Shown here in pieces: positions 14,230 through 22,552 of a DNA stretch of 64,000 bases. The stretch's first letter is position 1, and every line of letters begins with the position of its first letter. Made by a program: the position numbers and the translations under genes. Under the pieces are notes generated by a model that did not search any database, was not told where the DNA came from, and saw only the letters and a list, made by a program, of their open reading frames with translations. The stretch covers positions 2,570,501 to 2,634,500 of the forward strand of contig NZ_CP107942.1 in assembly GCF_036053395.1 (NCBI RefSeq). Reading direction: 5' to 3'. The DNA is from Actinoplanes sp. NBC_00393 (GTDB lineage: Bacteria > Actinomycetota > Actinomycetes > Mycobacteriales > Micromonosporaceae).

Positions 14230-14981
14230 CCTCGCCGTTCGACCTGCACGGGCGCTGCGCCGTGGTGACCGGCGCCGGCCGCGGCCTGGGACAGGCCATC
14301 GCGCTCGGGCTCGCCCGCGCCGGGGCCGACCTGATCCTGCTGGGCCGGCCGGGCAGCCAGTCGTCCGCCCGCGACCAGGTGGCCGAGCTCGGCCGAGACG
14401 TGCAAGTCGTCGACCTCGACGTCAGCGACCTCGACGCCGTCGAACGCGTCGCCGCCGAGGTGAGCCGCAACCGTCAGGTGGACATCCTGATCAACAACGC
14501 CGGCATCATCGACCGCGAGGACTCGGTGGACGTCACCCGGCAGTCCTGGAACCGCGTGCTCGACGTCAACCTCAACGGCCTGTTCTTCCTCTGCCAGGGC
14601 TTCGGGCGCCCGATGACCGAGCGCGGCCACGGCAAGATCGTCAACGTTGCCAGTCTGCTCTCCTTCCAGGGCGGCATCCGCGTCGCGTCCTACGCCGCCG
14701 GCAAGCACGGCGTCGCCGGCATCACCAAGGCCCTGGCCAACGAGTGGGCCCCGCACGGCGTGCAGGTCAACGCCATCGCGCCCGGCTACATCGCCACCGA
14801 CAACACCACCGCGCTGCGCGAGGACCCCGACCGTTCCCGCTCCATCCTCGAACGCATCCCCGCCGGCCGCTGGGGAGACGCCTCCGACATCGCTGGAGCG
14901 GCCGTCTTCCTGAGCTCGGCCGCCGCCGACTACGTCAACGGCCACGTCCTGGTCGTCGACGGAGGCTGGATGGCCCGCTGA
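14226..14981 (+). CDS. kduD: 2-dehydro-3-deoxy-D-gluconate 5-dehydrogenase
   Basis: Classical SDR of 251 residues, the length of known KduD, reducing 2,5-diketo-3-deoxygluconate to 2-keto-3-deoxygluconate (KDG) with NAD(P)H. Motifs: TGAGRGLG cofactor loop, NNAGIIDRED (the IIR/ED tail after NNAG is typical of KduD), Ser in VASLLSF, YAAGKHG (Tyr and Lys), and GYIATDNTTALR, the KduD signature loop. The GTG start overlaps the kduI stop (GTGA). Position directly after kduI, with kdgK and the aldolase further down the operon, supports the assignment strongly. Confidence 0.95.
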   Translation: MTSPFDLHGRCAVVTGAGRGLGQAIALGLARAGADLILLGRPGSQSSARDQVAELGRDVQVVDLDVSDLDAVERVAAEVSRNRQVDILINNAGIIDREDSVDVTRQSWNRVLDVNLNGLFFLCQGFGRPMTERGHGKIVNVASLLSFQGGIRVASYAAGKHGVAGITKALANEWAPHGVQVNAIAPGYIATDNTTALREDPDRSRSILERIPAGRWGDASDIAGAAVFLSSAAADYVNGHVLVVDGGWMAR

Positions 14982-15129
14982 CCCGGGCCACCAGCGCACC
15001 GAACAAGCACGAAACAGCGCCTCCGGCGCCATCAGATCAACTGACGGCAGCCGTACGCGGGCCGCAGCTCTCTTTTCTGTTTTTCGCCGTCCCGCCGGAG
15101 CCCCGGCACCGAAGAATTGGGGATCGACC

Positions 15130-16215
15130 ATGAGATTCACTCGTCCCGCCGCCGCCATAATGAGCCTGTCCCTGGCCGCCGCCGTCCTTGCCGGATGCAG
15201 CGAGCAGGCCGCCGGAGGCGACGACACCGCCAGCGCCGGCAGCGCCTGCGACCCGGCCAAGGTCCGGCTGGTCGGCCAGGTCCGCAACGAGTCCAACCCC
15301 TACGAAGCCTCCTGGCTCGCCGGCGGCGACGCCTACGCCAAGTCGGTCGGGCTCACCCAGGAACGCCTCACCTACGACGGTGACTCCACCAAGCAGCAGG
15401 AGCAGATCAGCCAGCTGCTCGCCGGCGACACCAAGTGCCTGGTCATGAACGTGCTGCCCAACGGCGACTCGGACACCGCGCCGATCGTCAAGGGCGCCGA
15501 CCAGGCCGGCGCCTACCTCGTCACCCAGTGGAACAAGCCGGCCGATCTGAAGCCGGCCGACCACAAGACCTGGCTCAGCCACATCACCTACAACGGCGTC
15601 GAGTCGGGACAGCAGATCGGTGACGCGCTCGCCACGGCCATCGGCGGCTCGGGCGGCATCATCGCGCTGCAGGGCATCCTCGACACCGCGGCCGCCAAGG
15701 ACCGGTTCGCCGGCCTGGAGGAATCGCTGAAGAAGAACTCCGGCGTCGAACTGCTCGACCAGCAGGCCGCCAACTTCTCCCGCGCCGAGGCGCTGACGGT
15801 CACCAAGACCCTGCTGACCAAGCACGGCGACCACGTCAAGGGGATCTGGGCCGCCAACGACGACATGGCGCTCGGCGCACTGGAAGCACTCCAGCAGGCG
15901 GGCAAGGCCGGCAAGGTCGCGGTTGTCGGCATCGACGCCGTCCCGGACGCCGTCAAGGCCGTCCAGGGCGGAACCATGACCGCCACCGTCTCCAGCGACG
16001 GCGCGTGGCAGGGCGGCATCGGCCTGGCGATCGGCTACTGCGTCGCCACCGGCAAGCTGAAGGTCGAGGACATCGCCGCCGACAACCGGGCGTTCTTCGC
16101 CAAGCAGTTCCTCATCACCAAGGAGAACGTCACCGACTTCGTCGAGCCGAAGACGAACCCGGCCGACTTCGAATGCGCCAACGTCTTCAACCGCGTGGCC
16201 GGTCCGCTGACGTGA
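15130..16215 (+). CDS. Sugar ABC transporter substrate-binding lipoprotein (CUT2 type)
   Basis: Protein of 361 residues with a lipoprotein signal (LAAAVLAGC lipobox) and a periplasmic-binding-protein type-1 fold of the ribose/galactose family. The C-terminal lobe hallmark GIWAANDDMALGALEAL and the following VVGIDAVPDAVKAV are clear. The first lobe motif VRLVGQVRNESNPYEASWLAGGDAYAK corresponds to the sugar-binding entrance. It would capture a mono- or oligouronate outside the membrane for the two permeases and ATPase encoded behind it; the ligand is inferred from the kdu genes upstream. A 148-base gap separates it from kduD, in which I see no terminator. Its stop overlaps the next start by four bases. 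Confidence 0.92.
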   Translation: MRFTRPAAAIMSLSLAAAVLAGCSEQAAGGDDTASAGSACDPAKVRLVGQVRNESNPYEASWLAGGDAYAKSVGLTQERLTYDGDSTKQQEQISQLLAGDTKCLVMNVLPNGDSDTAPIVKGADQAGAYLVTQWNKPADLKPADHKTWLSHITYNGVESGQQIGDALATAIGGSGGIIALQGILDTAAAKDRFAGLEESLKKNSGVELLDQQAANFSRAEALTVTKTLLTKHGDHVKGIWAANDDMALGALEALQQAGKAGKVAVVGIDAVPDAVKAVQGGTMTATVSSDGAWQGGIGLAIGYCVATGKLKVEDIAADNRAFFAKQFLITKENVTDFVEPKTNPADFECANVFNRVAGPLT

Positions 16216-17213
16216 CCATGACAGCCGAGGTCGCCACTGCTCCTCGCCGCCAGATCCGGCGGGGAGCAGCGCTCCGGGACGCCGGACCGCCGGTCGCGCT
16301 GATCGTCATCTTCGGCATCTTCGCGGCCCTGAGCCCGCAGTTCCGCAGCATCGACAACGTCGTGAACATCGTGGACGCAGCCGCCGTGCTCGCCGTCGTC
16401 ACCTGCGGCATCACGTTCGTGCTGATGATGGGGTCCATCGACCTGTCGGCCGCCGGCGTGATGGGCGCCTCCGCCCTGACCGTGTCACTGCTGGTCGCCA
16501 ACAACCGCAACGACAACGACTTCGGACTGGCCGGGATCCTGATCGCCGTACTGTTGGGCGGTGCCCTGGGCTGCCTGAGCGGGCTCGCCCTGGTCCTGCT
16601 GAAAGTGCCGTCGTTCATGGCCACCCTCGGGGTGTCGGCCGTCGGGCTCGGCGTGGCGACCCTCATGTTCGCCGGCGTGCAGCCCAACATCACCGACGCC
16701 ATGCTGGAGAGCTGGGCGATCGAGCGCTTCCTCGGCTTCTCCTATCTCACCTGGATCGCCGCCGCGTGCATCCTGGCCGGCTGGCTGGTCCAGCGCTACA
16801 CCCGGCTCGGCCGCTACGCCTACGCGATCGGCGGCGCCGAAGAGGTGCTCCTGCTCTCCGGGGTGCGGGTCAAGCCGTACAAGGTCGCGGTCTTCGCCCT
16901 CGCCGGCGCCTTCTACGGCCTCGGCGGGGTGATGGTGACCAGCCAGCTCGGCGCCGGCCTGGTCCAGGCCGGCGACGGCTACGACTTCTCCGCCATCACC
17001 GCCGCCGTCGTCGGCGGCACCCTGCTCACCGGCGGTCGCGGCGGCATCCTGCACTCCGCCGTCGGTGTCCTGCTCGTCATGGTGCTCACCAACGGACTCG
17101 TCCAGGTCGGCGTCAGCCCCTACTGGCAGGGCGGGGTCGAGGGCCTGATCGTCGTGGCCGCGGTCGCTGCCGCGGTCATCCCGCAGCGTCGAAGGAACCA
17201 GGTGGTCAAATGA
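16212..17213 (+). CDS. Sugar ABC transporter permease (CUT2 type)
   Basis: Protein of 333 residues with about nine hydrophobic segments, belonging to the RbsC/AraH permease family (BPD_transp_2). The family motif GSIDLSAAGVMG is present near residue 80 and the later AAVVGGTLLTGGRGG loop is highly typical. It pairs with the second permease at 20030 and the ATPase at 17210. The GTG at 16212 overlaps the stop of the binding-protein gene (GTGA); an ATG two codons later is an equally good alternative. Its stop overlaps the ATPase ATG (ATGA), confirming translational coupling. Confidence 0.9.
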   Translation: MTMTAEVATAPRRQIRRGAALRDAGPPVALIVIFGIFAALSPQFRSIDNVVNIVDAAAVLAVVTCGITFVLMMGSIDLSAAGVMGASALTVSLLVANNRNDNDFGLAGILIAVLLGGALGCLSGLALVLLKVPSFMATLGVSAVGLGVATLMFAGVQPNITDAMLESWAIERFLGFSYLTWIAAACILAGWLVQRYTRLGRYAYAIGGAEEVLLLSGVRVKPYKVAVFALAGAFYGLGGVMVTSQLGAGLVQAGDGYDFSAITAAVVGGTLLTGGRGGILHSAVGVLLVMVLTNGLVQVGVSPYWQGGVEGLIVVAAVAAAVIPQRRRNQVVK

Positions 17214-18727
17214 GCGTGCCCGCGCTGGAGGTCCGCGGCCTCGTCAAGCACTACCCGGGCGTGAAGGCGCTCGACGGCGTCGACCTGATCGTCCGTCAGA
17301 ACGAGGTCCTCGGCCTGGCCGGCGAGAACGGCGCCGGCAAGTCGACGCTGCTCAAAGCGCTGGTCGGCCTGGTCACCCCGGACGCCGGTGAGATCTACGT
17401 CCGCGGTGAGCCGGTCAAGCTGCGCAGCGTCGTCGACGCCGCCGACCACGGCATCGGGATGGTCTTCCAGGAGCAGTCGCTGGTGCCCAACCTGACCGCC
17501 GCGGAGAACATCGTGCTCGGCAGCGAAGGGGCCGCCGTGCGCCGGGGCGTCTACCGCTGGGACGCGATGCGCCACCTCGCCCAGGAGCAACTCGACAAGA
17601 TCGGCTCGGACATCGACCCGCTCGCGCGTACCGACTCGCTGTCGTTCGCCGACCGGCAGATGGTCGAGATCGCGAAGGTGTTGCGCATCGAGCAGCGCAG
17701 CCAGCACCCGCCGGTGATCATCCTGGACGAGCCGACCTCGGTTCTGGAGTCCAAGGAGATCGAGACGCTGTTCGCGCAGATCCGCCGGCTGCGCGAGTTC
17801 GCCTCGGTCGTGTTCGTCTCGCACCGCCTCGACGAGGTCCTCGACGTGTGCGACCGGGTGACGGTGCTGCGCGGCGGCCAGTCGGTCGGCGAGGTCGCCA
17901 CGGCCGGTGCGGTCCCGCGTGAGCTGCACCGGATGATGATCGGCTCGACCGGGTCCGACGACCACTACCACGAGAACGCCGCCGCGCCGATCGCGGCCGA
18001 ACAGCCCCGGTTGTCCGTACGCGGCCTGTCGGGTGGGTCCTTCCAAGATGTTGACCTTGACGTTGCCGCCGGTGAGATCGTGGCGATCGTCGGCGTCCAC
18101 GGATCCGGTCGCGAGGACGTCTGCCGCGCCCTGTTCGGCGCCGAACCGACGACTGCCGGCGAGATCCGGATGGACGGCAAGAAGATCGAGCTGCCCAGTA
18201 CGCGCGCCGCGTGCGCCGCCGGCATCGGCTACGTGCCCGCCGAACGCAAGATCGAAGGCATGGTCGGCGCCATGTCGGTGGCCGAGAACATGACCCTGAG
18301 CAAGCAGAAGGCCCGCTGCACCGGACCGTTCGTGGCCCCCAAGAAGCAGGCCAGCCTGGTGGACACCTGGATCCGTCGGCTCACCATCCGCACGCCGAAC
18401 CGTGGCACCGCCATCGGCCGGCTCTCCGGCGGCAACCAGCAGAAGGTGGTCCTCGCCCGCTGGCTGATCGGCGGCGACATCCGGCTGCTGCTGCTGGACC
18501 ACCCGACCCGCGGCCTGGACATCGGCGCCCGCTCCGAGGTGTACCGGCTGATGCGTGAACTCGCCGCCAGCGGTGTCGCCACCGTGCTGCTGGCTGACAG
18601 TCTCGAGGAGGCCATCGGCATGGCCGACCGCATCCTGGTGATGAGCGACGGCCGGGTCGTGAAAGAGGTCGCCTGCCCCAACGGCGGCAAGCCGACCCCA
18701 CTGGACCTCGTGAAGGAGATGGTTTAA
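17210..18727 (+). CDS. Sugar ABC transporter ATP-binding protein with two nucleotide domains
   Basis: Protein of 505 residues, RbsA/MglA-like with tandem ABC domains. Domain 1 has a good Walker A (GENGAGKST) and Walker B with catalytic Glu (IILDEPTS), but its signature reads LSFADRQMVEIAK instead of LSxGxxQ. Domain 2 has a degenerate Walker A (GVHGSGRED), as usual for this family, a proper LSGGNQQKV signature, and a Walker B where the catalytic Glu is His (LLLDHPTRGLD). Therefore only the composite site using domain-1 Walker motifs and the domain-2 signature looks able to hydrolyse ATP. It drives uptake through the permeases encoded before and after it. The IS element lies immediately after its stop codon. 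Confidence 0.92.
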   Translation: MSVPALEVRGLVKHYPGVKALDGVDLIVRQNEVLGLAGENGAGKSTLLKALVGLVTPDAGEIYVRGEPVKLRSVVDAADHGIGMVFQEQSLVPNLTAAENIVLGSEGAAVRRGVYRWDAMRHLAQEQLDKIGSDIDPLARTDSLSFADRQMVEIAKVLRIEQRSQHPPVIILDEPTSVLESKEIETLFAQIRRLREFASVVFVSHRLDEVLDVCDRVTVLRGGQSVGEVATAGAVPRELHRMMIGSTGSDDHYHENAAAPIAAEQPRLSVRGLSGGSFQDVDLDVAAGEIVAIVGVHGSGREDVCRALFGAEPTTAGEIRMDGKKIELPSTRAACAAGIGYVPAERKIEGMVGAMSVAENMTLSKQKARCTGPFVAPKKQASLVDTWIRRLTIRTPNRGTAIGRLSGGNQQKVVLARWLIGGDIRLLLLDHPTRGLDIGARSEVYRLMRELAASGVATVLLADSLEEAIGMADRILVMSDGRVVKEVACPNGGKPTPLDLVKEMV

Positions 18728-18730
18728 CGA

Positions 18731-18860
18731 CTCTCCGCGGATGAATCCGGGAGATTCCCAGCTCAGACTGCACCTGACCCACCATCCCGGAAGGAGGTGA
18801 ATTGATGTCTCACATCGTCGGCACTGGCACGGTCTCGTTCGGCCGTGGCGAGTATGGTCC
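18731..18860 (-). ncRNA. Putative omega RNA (reRNA) of tnpB
   Basis: In IS200/IS605 elements the guide RNA of TnpB covers the 3' end of tnpB and the right end of the element and finishes in flanking DNA. Here that region on the minus strand ends with the hairpin TCTCC-CGGAT / ATCCG-GGAGA. The guide would then begin near TTAAACCATCTCC, inside the 3' end of the ATPase gene. The 5' border given is arbitrary. The existence of the RNA is inferred from the family, not seen directly. Confidence 0.35.
18732..18754. repeat. Right-end hairpin of the IS element
   Basis: Imperfect palindrome TCTCC-g-CGGAT-ga-ATCCG-GGAGA, four bases beyond the ATPase stop codon and nine bases past the tnpB stop. Sub-terminal hairpins of this kind are recognised as single strands during IS200/IS605 transposition. 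Confidence 0.7.
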
Positions 18861-19929
18861 TCGCGGCGTTGAGGTCTCGGTCTGCGGTGTAGCCGCAGGT
18901 CGCGCACTCGAAAGAGCGGATGCCCAGCCCGAGGCGCTCCTTGGCTCTCGTTGCGCACTGCGAGCAGGTCATGGTCGTGTAGGCGGGCGGTACCGGCACC
19001 ACCTTCCGGCCTGCCCGCTTGCCTCGCTCGATCAAATGACGCTTGCAGGCACCGATCGCCGCGTCGGCAGCCTTGCGGGCCATCCGGGTCTTGGCGAGAA
19101 ACTTCGGCTTGAAGTCCTCGACAGCGATCAATGCGTGGTGGTCGGTGACCTTCTTGGCCCAGACGCGGGCGTCATGGGTGTTCTGCCGTGCGGCCTTCTT
19201 GGCGATCCGGGCGGCCTGCCGCTTGGCTACCAGGTAGCCCTTCGACGGGGCGTGACCCTTGGGTCGTCTGCGGCGGGCCATCTTGCGCTGGGCTTTGGCC
19301 AATTCGGCGGCACAGCGTCTGCGGTGCCCCAGGTGCGGCAGGTCGAAGCCGGGATCAGTGGTGGTCGCCGTGGACTTGACACCCCAGTCCACGCCAATGC
19401 CGGGCAGATCGGCCCCGGGGATTGCGGCCCTCTCACGAGTCACCACGAAGGAGGCGTACCAGTGACCGAGGTTGTCTTGAAAGACCTGCACACTGGTCGG
19501 TGCCGTGGGAAGCTCCCGCGACCAGACGACGGGGACGGTAACGCCCCGAGGCAGGCACAACCGACCGTTCTTAATGGAGAAGCCGCGGGTGGTGTACCCC
19601 AGGCTCGGCAGAGCGTCCTTCCTGCGCTTAACCTTCGGCCGGCGCCGGGCCTTGACCTTGAACGAAGCGTCCAGGGCGGCCGCGTAAGTGCGCAGCGACT
19701 GTTGTTGGGCGACCTGCGAACCCGCCCGCAGCCAGGCATTGCGGCCACGGGCTGCGGTCAGCAACTTGCACAGCTTGCCGAGCGTCGGTTTACGGCCGGT
19801 GCTCTGTTGGTGAACGGCTTCGTTCCACAACCATCGACAGCGGCCCCACTCGGACAGCAGCGCCGCCTGCGCCATACGGCCAGGCCGCAGGCGGTAGGTG
19901 TAGCGCACCGTTTCGAACACGACGACCAC
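18763..19929 (-). CDS. tnpB: RNA-guided endonuclease TnpB (IS200/IS605 OrfB)
   Basis: Protein of 388 residues, a full-length TnpB. The split RuvC site is intact: Asp181 (GVDWGVKS), Glu271 (AVEDFKP) and Asp352 (ADRDLNAA). The zinc finger is complete with Cys322, Cys325, Cys342 and Cys345 (CSQC and CATC). The N-terminal part has the YTYRLRP start and WNEAVH helix typical of the family. Such proteins use an RNA from the element's right end to cut DNA next to a short target motif, which favours retention of the element. It runs against the surrounding sugar operon. It is more complete than, and distinct from, the tnpB remnant near 10.6 kb. The start is a GTG at 19929. Confidence 0.93.
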   Translation of the reverse strand: MVVVFETVRYTYRLRPGRMAQAALLSEWGRCRWLWNEAVHQQSTGRKPTLGKLCKLLTAARGRNAWLRAGSQVAQQQSLRTYAAALDASFKVKARRRPKVKRRKDALPSLGYTTRGFSIKNGRLCLPRGVTVPVVWSRELPTAPTSVQVFQDNLGHWYASFVVTRERAAIPGADLPGIGVDWGVKSTATTTDPGFDLPHLGHRRRCAAELAKAQRKMARRRRPKGHAPSKGYLVAKRQAARIAKKAARQNTHDARVWAKKVTDHHALIAVEDFKPKFLAKTRMARKAADAAIGACKRHLIERGKRAGRKVVPVPPAYTTMTCSQCATRAKERLGLGIRSFECATCGYTADRDLNAARTILATAERDRASADDVRHQFTSFRDGGSGAV

Positions 19930-19990
19930 TATGCGGCCCTGACGGCGAACGGGCTACCCCAGACCTGTTCCGCAAGGGTTCCGTCTCCCT

Positions 19991-20010
19991 CCCACGGTCA
20001 AAGCCGAGGG
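19991..20010. repeat. Left-end hairpin of the IS element
   Basis: CCCACGG-tcaaag-CCGAGGG, a seven-base stem with one mismatch, lies upstream of tnpB and ten bases before the ribosome site of the downstream permease. It mirrors the hairpin at the other end of the element. Confidence 0.65.
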
Positions 20011-20029
20011 CTTCTCTATAAGGATCTCG

Positions 20030-21028
20030 ATGAGTGCACCCGCCGCCGTTGAACAGGCCCACGAACCTGTGCACACCGTCAAAGAGGCCACCAGTCTGGC
20101 CGGGCGGCTGACCGGGTTCATGCCGCTCATCGCCCTGGTGGCGCTGGTCATCGCCCTGACCATCGCCGACCCGGACTTCCTGACCCAGCGTAGCCTGACT
20201 GCGGTGTCCCGGACCGCCGCGCCGCTGATCGTGCTCGCTGCGGGGGCGACGCTGGTCGTACTCTGCGGTGGTATTGATCTTTCGATCGCGGCGTTGGCCT
20301 CGCTGTCGACGGTCTTCCTGGCGCTGTGGCTGCCGGACCTCGGTGGTCTGGCCACGCCGGCGGTCATTCTCGTCGCCGCGACGATCGGCGTGGTGCAGGG
20401 TGTGGCGCACGTGGTGCTGCGGATCCCGTCGTTCATCGTGACGCTGGGCGGGATGAGCATCCTGTCCGCGGTCGCCCTGGTCGTCTCCGGCGCCGGCACG
20501 GTGCGCGTCGTGGACGACTCGTCGGTCAAGTGGCTCGACCTCTATGTCGCCGGCTACGTGCCGATGTCGTTCGCGGTGGCGGTCATCGTCGTGGCCCTGA
20601 TCGCCGTGGTCCTCAAGGTGACCCCGCTGCACAGCTGGGTCTCCGCGACCGGCTACTCCGAGTCGGCCGCGCGGCTCGCCGGCACGCCCGTCGACCTGGT
20701 CAAGATCGGCGCGTTCTGCGTCTCCGGCGCCTGTGCCGGGCTGGCCGCTGTCATGCTGGTCTCCCGCCAGTTCAGCGGCGGTCCCACGATGGCCGACAAC
20801 CTTCTCCTGCCGGCGGTCGCGGCGATCGTCGTCGGCGGCACCGCGATCACCGGCGGTCACGGCAGCGTGTGGCGCAGCCTCGCCGGCGCGCTGGTCGTGA
20901 CGCTGCTGCGGGTCGGCCTGCCGATCGTCGGCGTGCCGTCGGCCTACGAGCAGATCCTGTACGGCGCGATCATCGTCACCGCCGTCGCGCTGACCCTCGA
21001 CCGGTCCCGAATCTCGATCATCAAATAG
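20030..21028 (+). CDS. Sugar ABC transporter permease (CUT2 type), second subunit
   Basis: Protein of 332 residues of the RbsC/AraH family, with about nine or ten hydrophobic segments. The motif CGGIDLSIAALASL matches the GGIDLSVG signature well, and AIVVGGTAITGGHGSVW is the conserved late loop. It is expected to form the channel with the permease encoded at 16212. It has been separated from the ATPase gene by the tnpB element, but its reading frame and the AAGGA ribosome site five bases before ATG are intact, so it can still be expressed if transcription crosses or starts in the element. Ends 27 bases before the aldehyde dehydrogenase. Confidence 0.9.
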   Translation: MSAPAAVEQAHEPVHTVKEATSLAGRLTGFMPLIALVALVIALTIADPDFLTQRSLTAVSRTAAPLIVLAAGATLVVLCGGIDLSIAALASLSTVFLALWLPDLGGLATPAVILVAATIGVVQGVAHVVLRIPSFIVTLGGMSILSAVALVVSGAGTVRVVDDSSVKWLDLYVAGYVPMSFAVAVIVVALIAVVLKVTPLHSWVSATGYSESAARLAGTPVDLVKIGAFCVSGACAGLAAVMLVSRQFSGGPTMADNLLLPAVAAIVVGGTAITGGHGSVWRSLAGALVVTLLRVGLPIVGVPSAYEQILYGAIIVTAVALTLDRSRISIIK

Positions 21029-21055
21029 CTCCGCCAACACCAACGGAAGGCAACC

Positions 21056-22552
21056 ATGCCCCACGAGAACTCCGCACTGCTGCCCGCCGTCCGCTCGTTC
21101 CTGTCCGCACCCAAGCAGCTGCTGATCGACGGCAACTGGGTGGACGCGAAGGACGGCCGGACCTTCGCCACCGTCAACCCGTCGACCGAGGAGGACATCG
21201 TCCAGGTCGCGTACGCGTCGAGTGTCGACGTGGACCGCGCGGTCGTGGCGGCCCGCACGGCGTTCGAGTCCGGCTCTCCGTGGTCGAGGATGACCCCGCG
21301 TGACCGCTCCCACCTGCTGTGGCGCATCGGCGACCTGATCGAGGCGCACGCCGACGAGTTCGCCCAGCTGGAGGCCCTCGACAACGGCAAGCGCGTCGAG
21401 GCGGCCCGCGACGGTGACATCGCCGTCGCCGCCGAGCTGTTCCGCTACTTCGCCGGCTGGGCGACCAAGATGGAGGGCACCTCCATCACGATGTCCGTGC
21501 CGGGTCGCGAGTTCCACGCCTACACCCGGCGCGAGCCGGTCGGTGTGGTCGCGGGCATCGTGCCGTGGAACTTCCCCCTGCTGATGGCCTGCTTCAAGAT
21601 CGTCCCGGCGATCACCGCGGGCAACACCGTCATCCTCAAGCCGGCCGAGCAGACCCCGCTGACCGCCCTGCGCCTGGGCGAGCTGCTGCTCGAGGCCGGC
21701 CTGCCCGCCGGCGTCGTCAACGTCCTGCCCGGCTTCGGCGACACCGGCGCCGCGCTGGTCGACCACCGCGGTGTCGACAAGGTCGCCTTCACCGGCAGCA
21801 CCGAGGTCGGCAAGAAGATCGCCGCCGCGGCGTCGGGCAACCTGAAGAAGGTCTCGCTGGAGCTCGGCGGCAAGGCCCCCAACATCATCTTCAACGACGC
21901 GGACATCGACGCCGCGATCGCCGGTGCGGTGCTGGGCGGCTACTTCAACGAGGGGCAGTGCTGCGTCAACGGCTCGCGCCTCTACGTGCAGCGCGGTGTC
22001 TTCGACCAGGTCGTCGAGGGGGTGGCCGCGGCCGCCCGGGCGATCAAGGTGGGCGACGGCTTCGACCCGGCCTCGCAGATGGGCCCGCTGGTCTCGCAGG
22101 AGCAGCACGAGAAGGTGCTGGGCTACATCCGCGGCGCGGTCAGCGAGGGCGCGGTCATCAACGCGGGCAGCGCCGACCGGGTCGGTGACCGCGGCTACTT
22201 CGTGCAGCCGACGCTGATCACCGGCGTCAACGAGCAGATGGCGGTGCAGACCGACGAGATCTTCGGCCCGGTCGTGACCGCGATCCCGTTCGACACCGAG
22301 GACGAGGTCGTCGCGGCCGCGAACAACACGGTGTACGGGCTCGCCGCGGGCGTCTGGTCGAACAACATCGGTACGGCGCACCGCGTCGGCGCCCGCCTGC
22401 GGGCCGGCACGGTGTGGCTCAACACCTGGCACGCCGACGACGTCACCCTGCCGCGCGGTGGCTTCAAGCAGTCCGGCTGGGGCCGCGAGCTCGGCTCGTT
22501 CGGCCTGGACGACTACACCGAGCTCAAGACCGTCATCGCCGAGCTGCGGTGA
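21056..22552 (+). CDS. NAD(P)-dependent aldehyde dehydrogenase
   Basis: Protein of 498 residues, full-length ALDH. Visible motifs: VPWNFPLLM (Asn of the oxyanion hole), LKPAEQTPLTAL, FTGSTEVGKKI (cofactor binding), catalytic base Glu in SLELGGKAPN and catalytic Cys in FNEGQCCVNGS. It lies inside the kdu operon between the transporter and the KDPG aldolase gene, with a GGAAGG site before the ATG and a four-base overlap with the next gene. Possible roles are oxidation of a sugar aldehyde to an aldonate or uronate entering the pathway, or of lactaldehyde or a 2-oxo aldehyde. The sequence does not decide between these. Confidence 0.93.
   Translation: MPHENSALLPAVRSFLSAPKQLLIDGNWVDAKDGRTFATVNPSTEEDIVQVAYASSVDVDRAVVAARTAFESGSPWSRMTPRDRSHLLWRIGDLIEAHADEFAQLEALDNGKRVEAARDGDIAVAAELFRYFAGWATKMEGTSITMSVPGREFHAYTRREPVGVVAGIVPWNFPLLMACFKIVPAITAGNTVILKPAEQTPLTALRLGELLLEAGLPAGVVNVLPGFGDTGAALVDHRGVDKVAFTGSTEVGKKIAAAASGNLKKVSLELGGKAPNIIFNDADIDAAIAGAVLGGYFNEGQCCVNGSRLYVQRGVFDQVVEGVAAAARAIKVGDGFDPASQMGPLVSQEQHEKVLGYIRGAVSEGAVINAGSADRVGDRGYFVQPTLITGVNEQMAVQTDEIFGPVVTAIPFDTEDEVVAAANNTVYGLAAGVWSNNIGTAHRVGARLRAGTVWLNTWHADDVTLPRGGFKQSGWGRELGSFGLDDYTELKTVIAELR

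Larger units (their letters stand above)
18728..20018 (-). mobile_element. IS200/IS605-family (IS1341-type) element carrying only tnpB
   Basis: The element fills the gap between the ABC ATPase stop codon and the AAGGA ribosome site of the second permease. It holds one gene, tnpB, on the opposite strand, and a hairpin at each end (18732-18754 and 19991-20010). There is no tnpA. Removing it would leave a gap of about ten bases between the two transporter genes, typical of this operon, so the insertion is clean. On the minus strand the left end is preceded by CCTTAT, a plausible target or TAM sequence. Exact borders are uncertain by a few bases. The element lacks target duplications, as expected for this family. 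Confidence 0.75.

Noticed and set aside
18802..20052. Plus-strand frame across the tnpB element
   Set aside because: AGGAGG and ATG occur by chance at 18794-18806, but the minus-strand TnpB has full RuvC and zinc motifs.
19790..22432. 880-codon minus-strand frame
   Set aside because: Lies opposite the permease and ALDH genes and has no recognisable domain.
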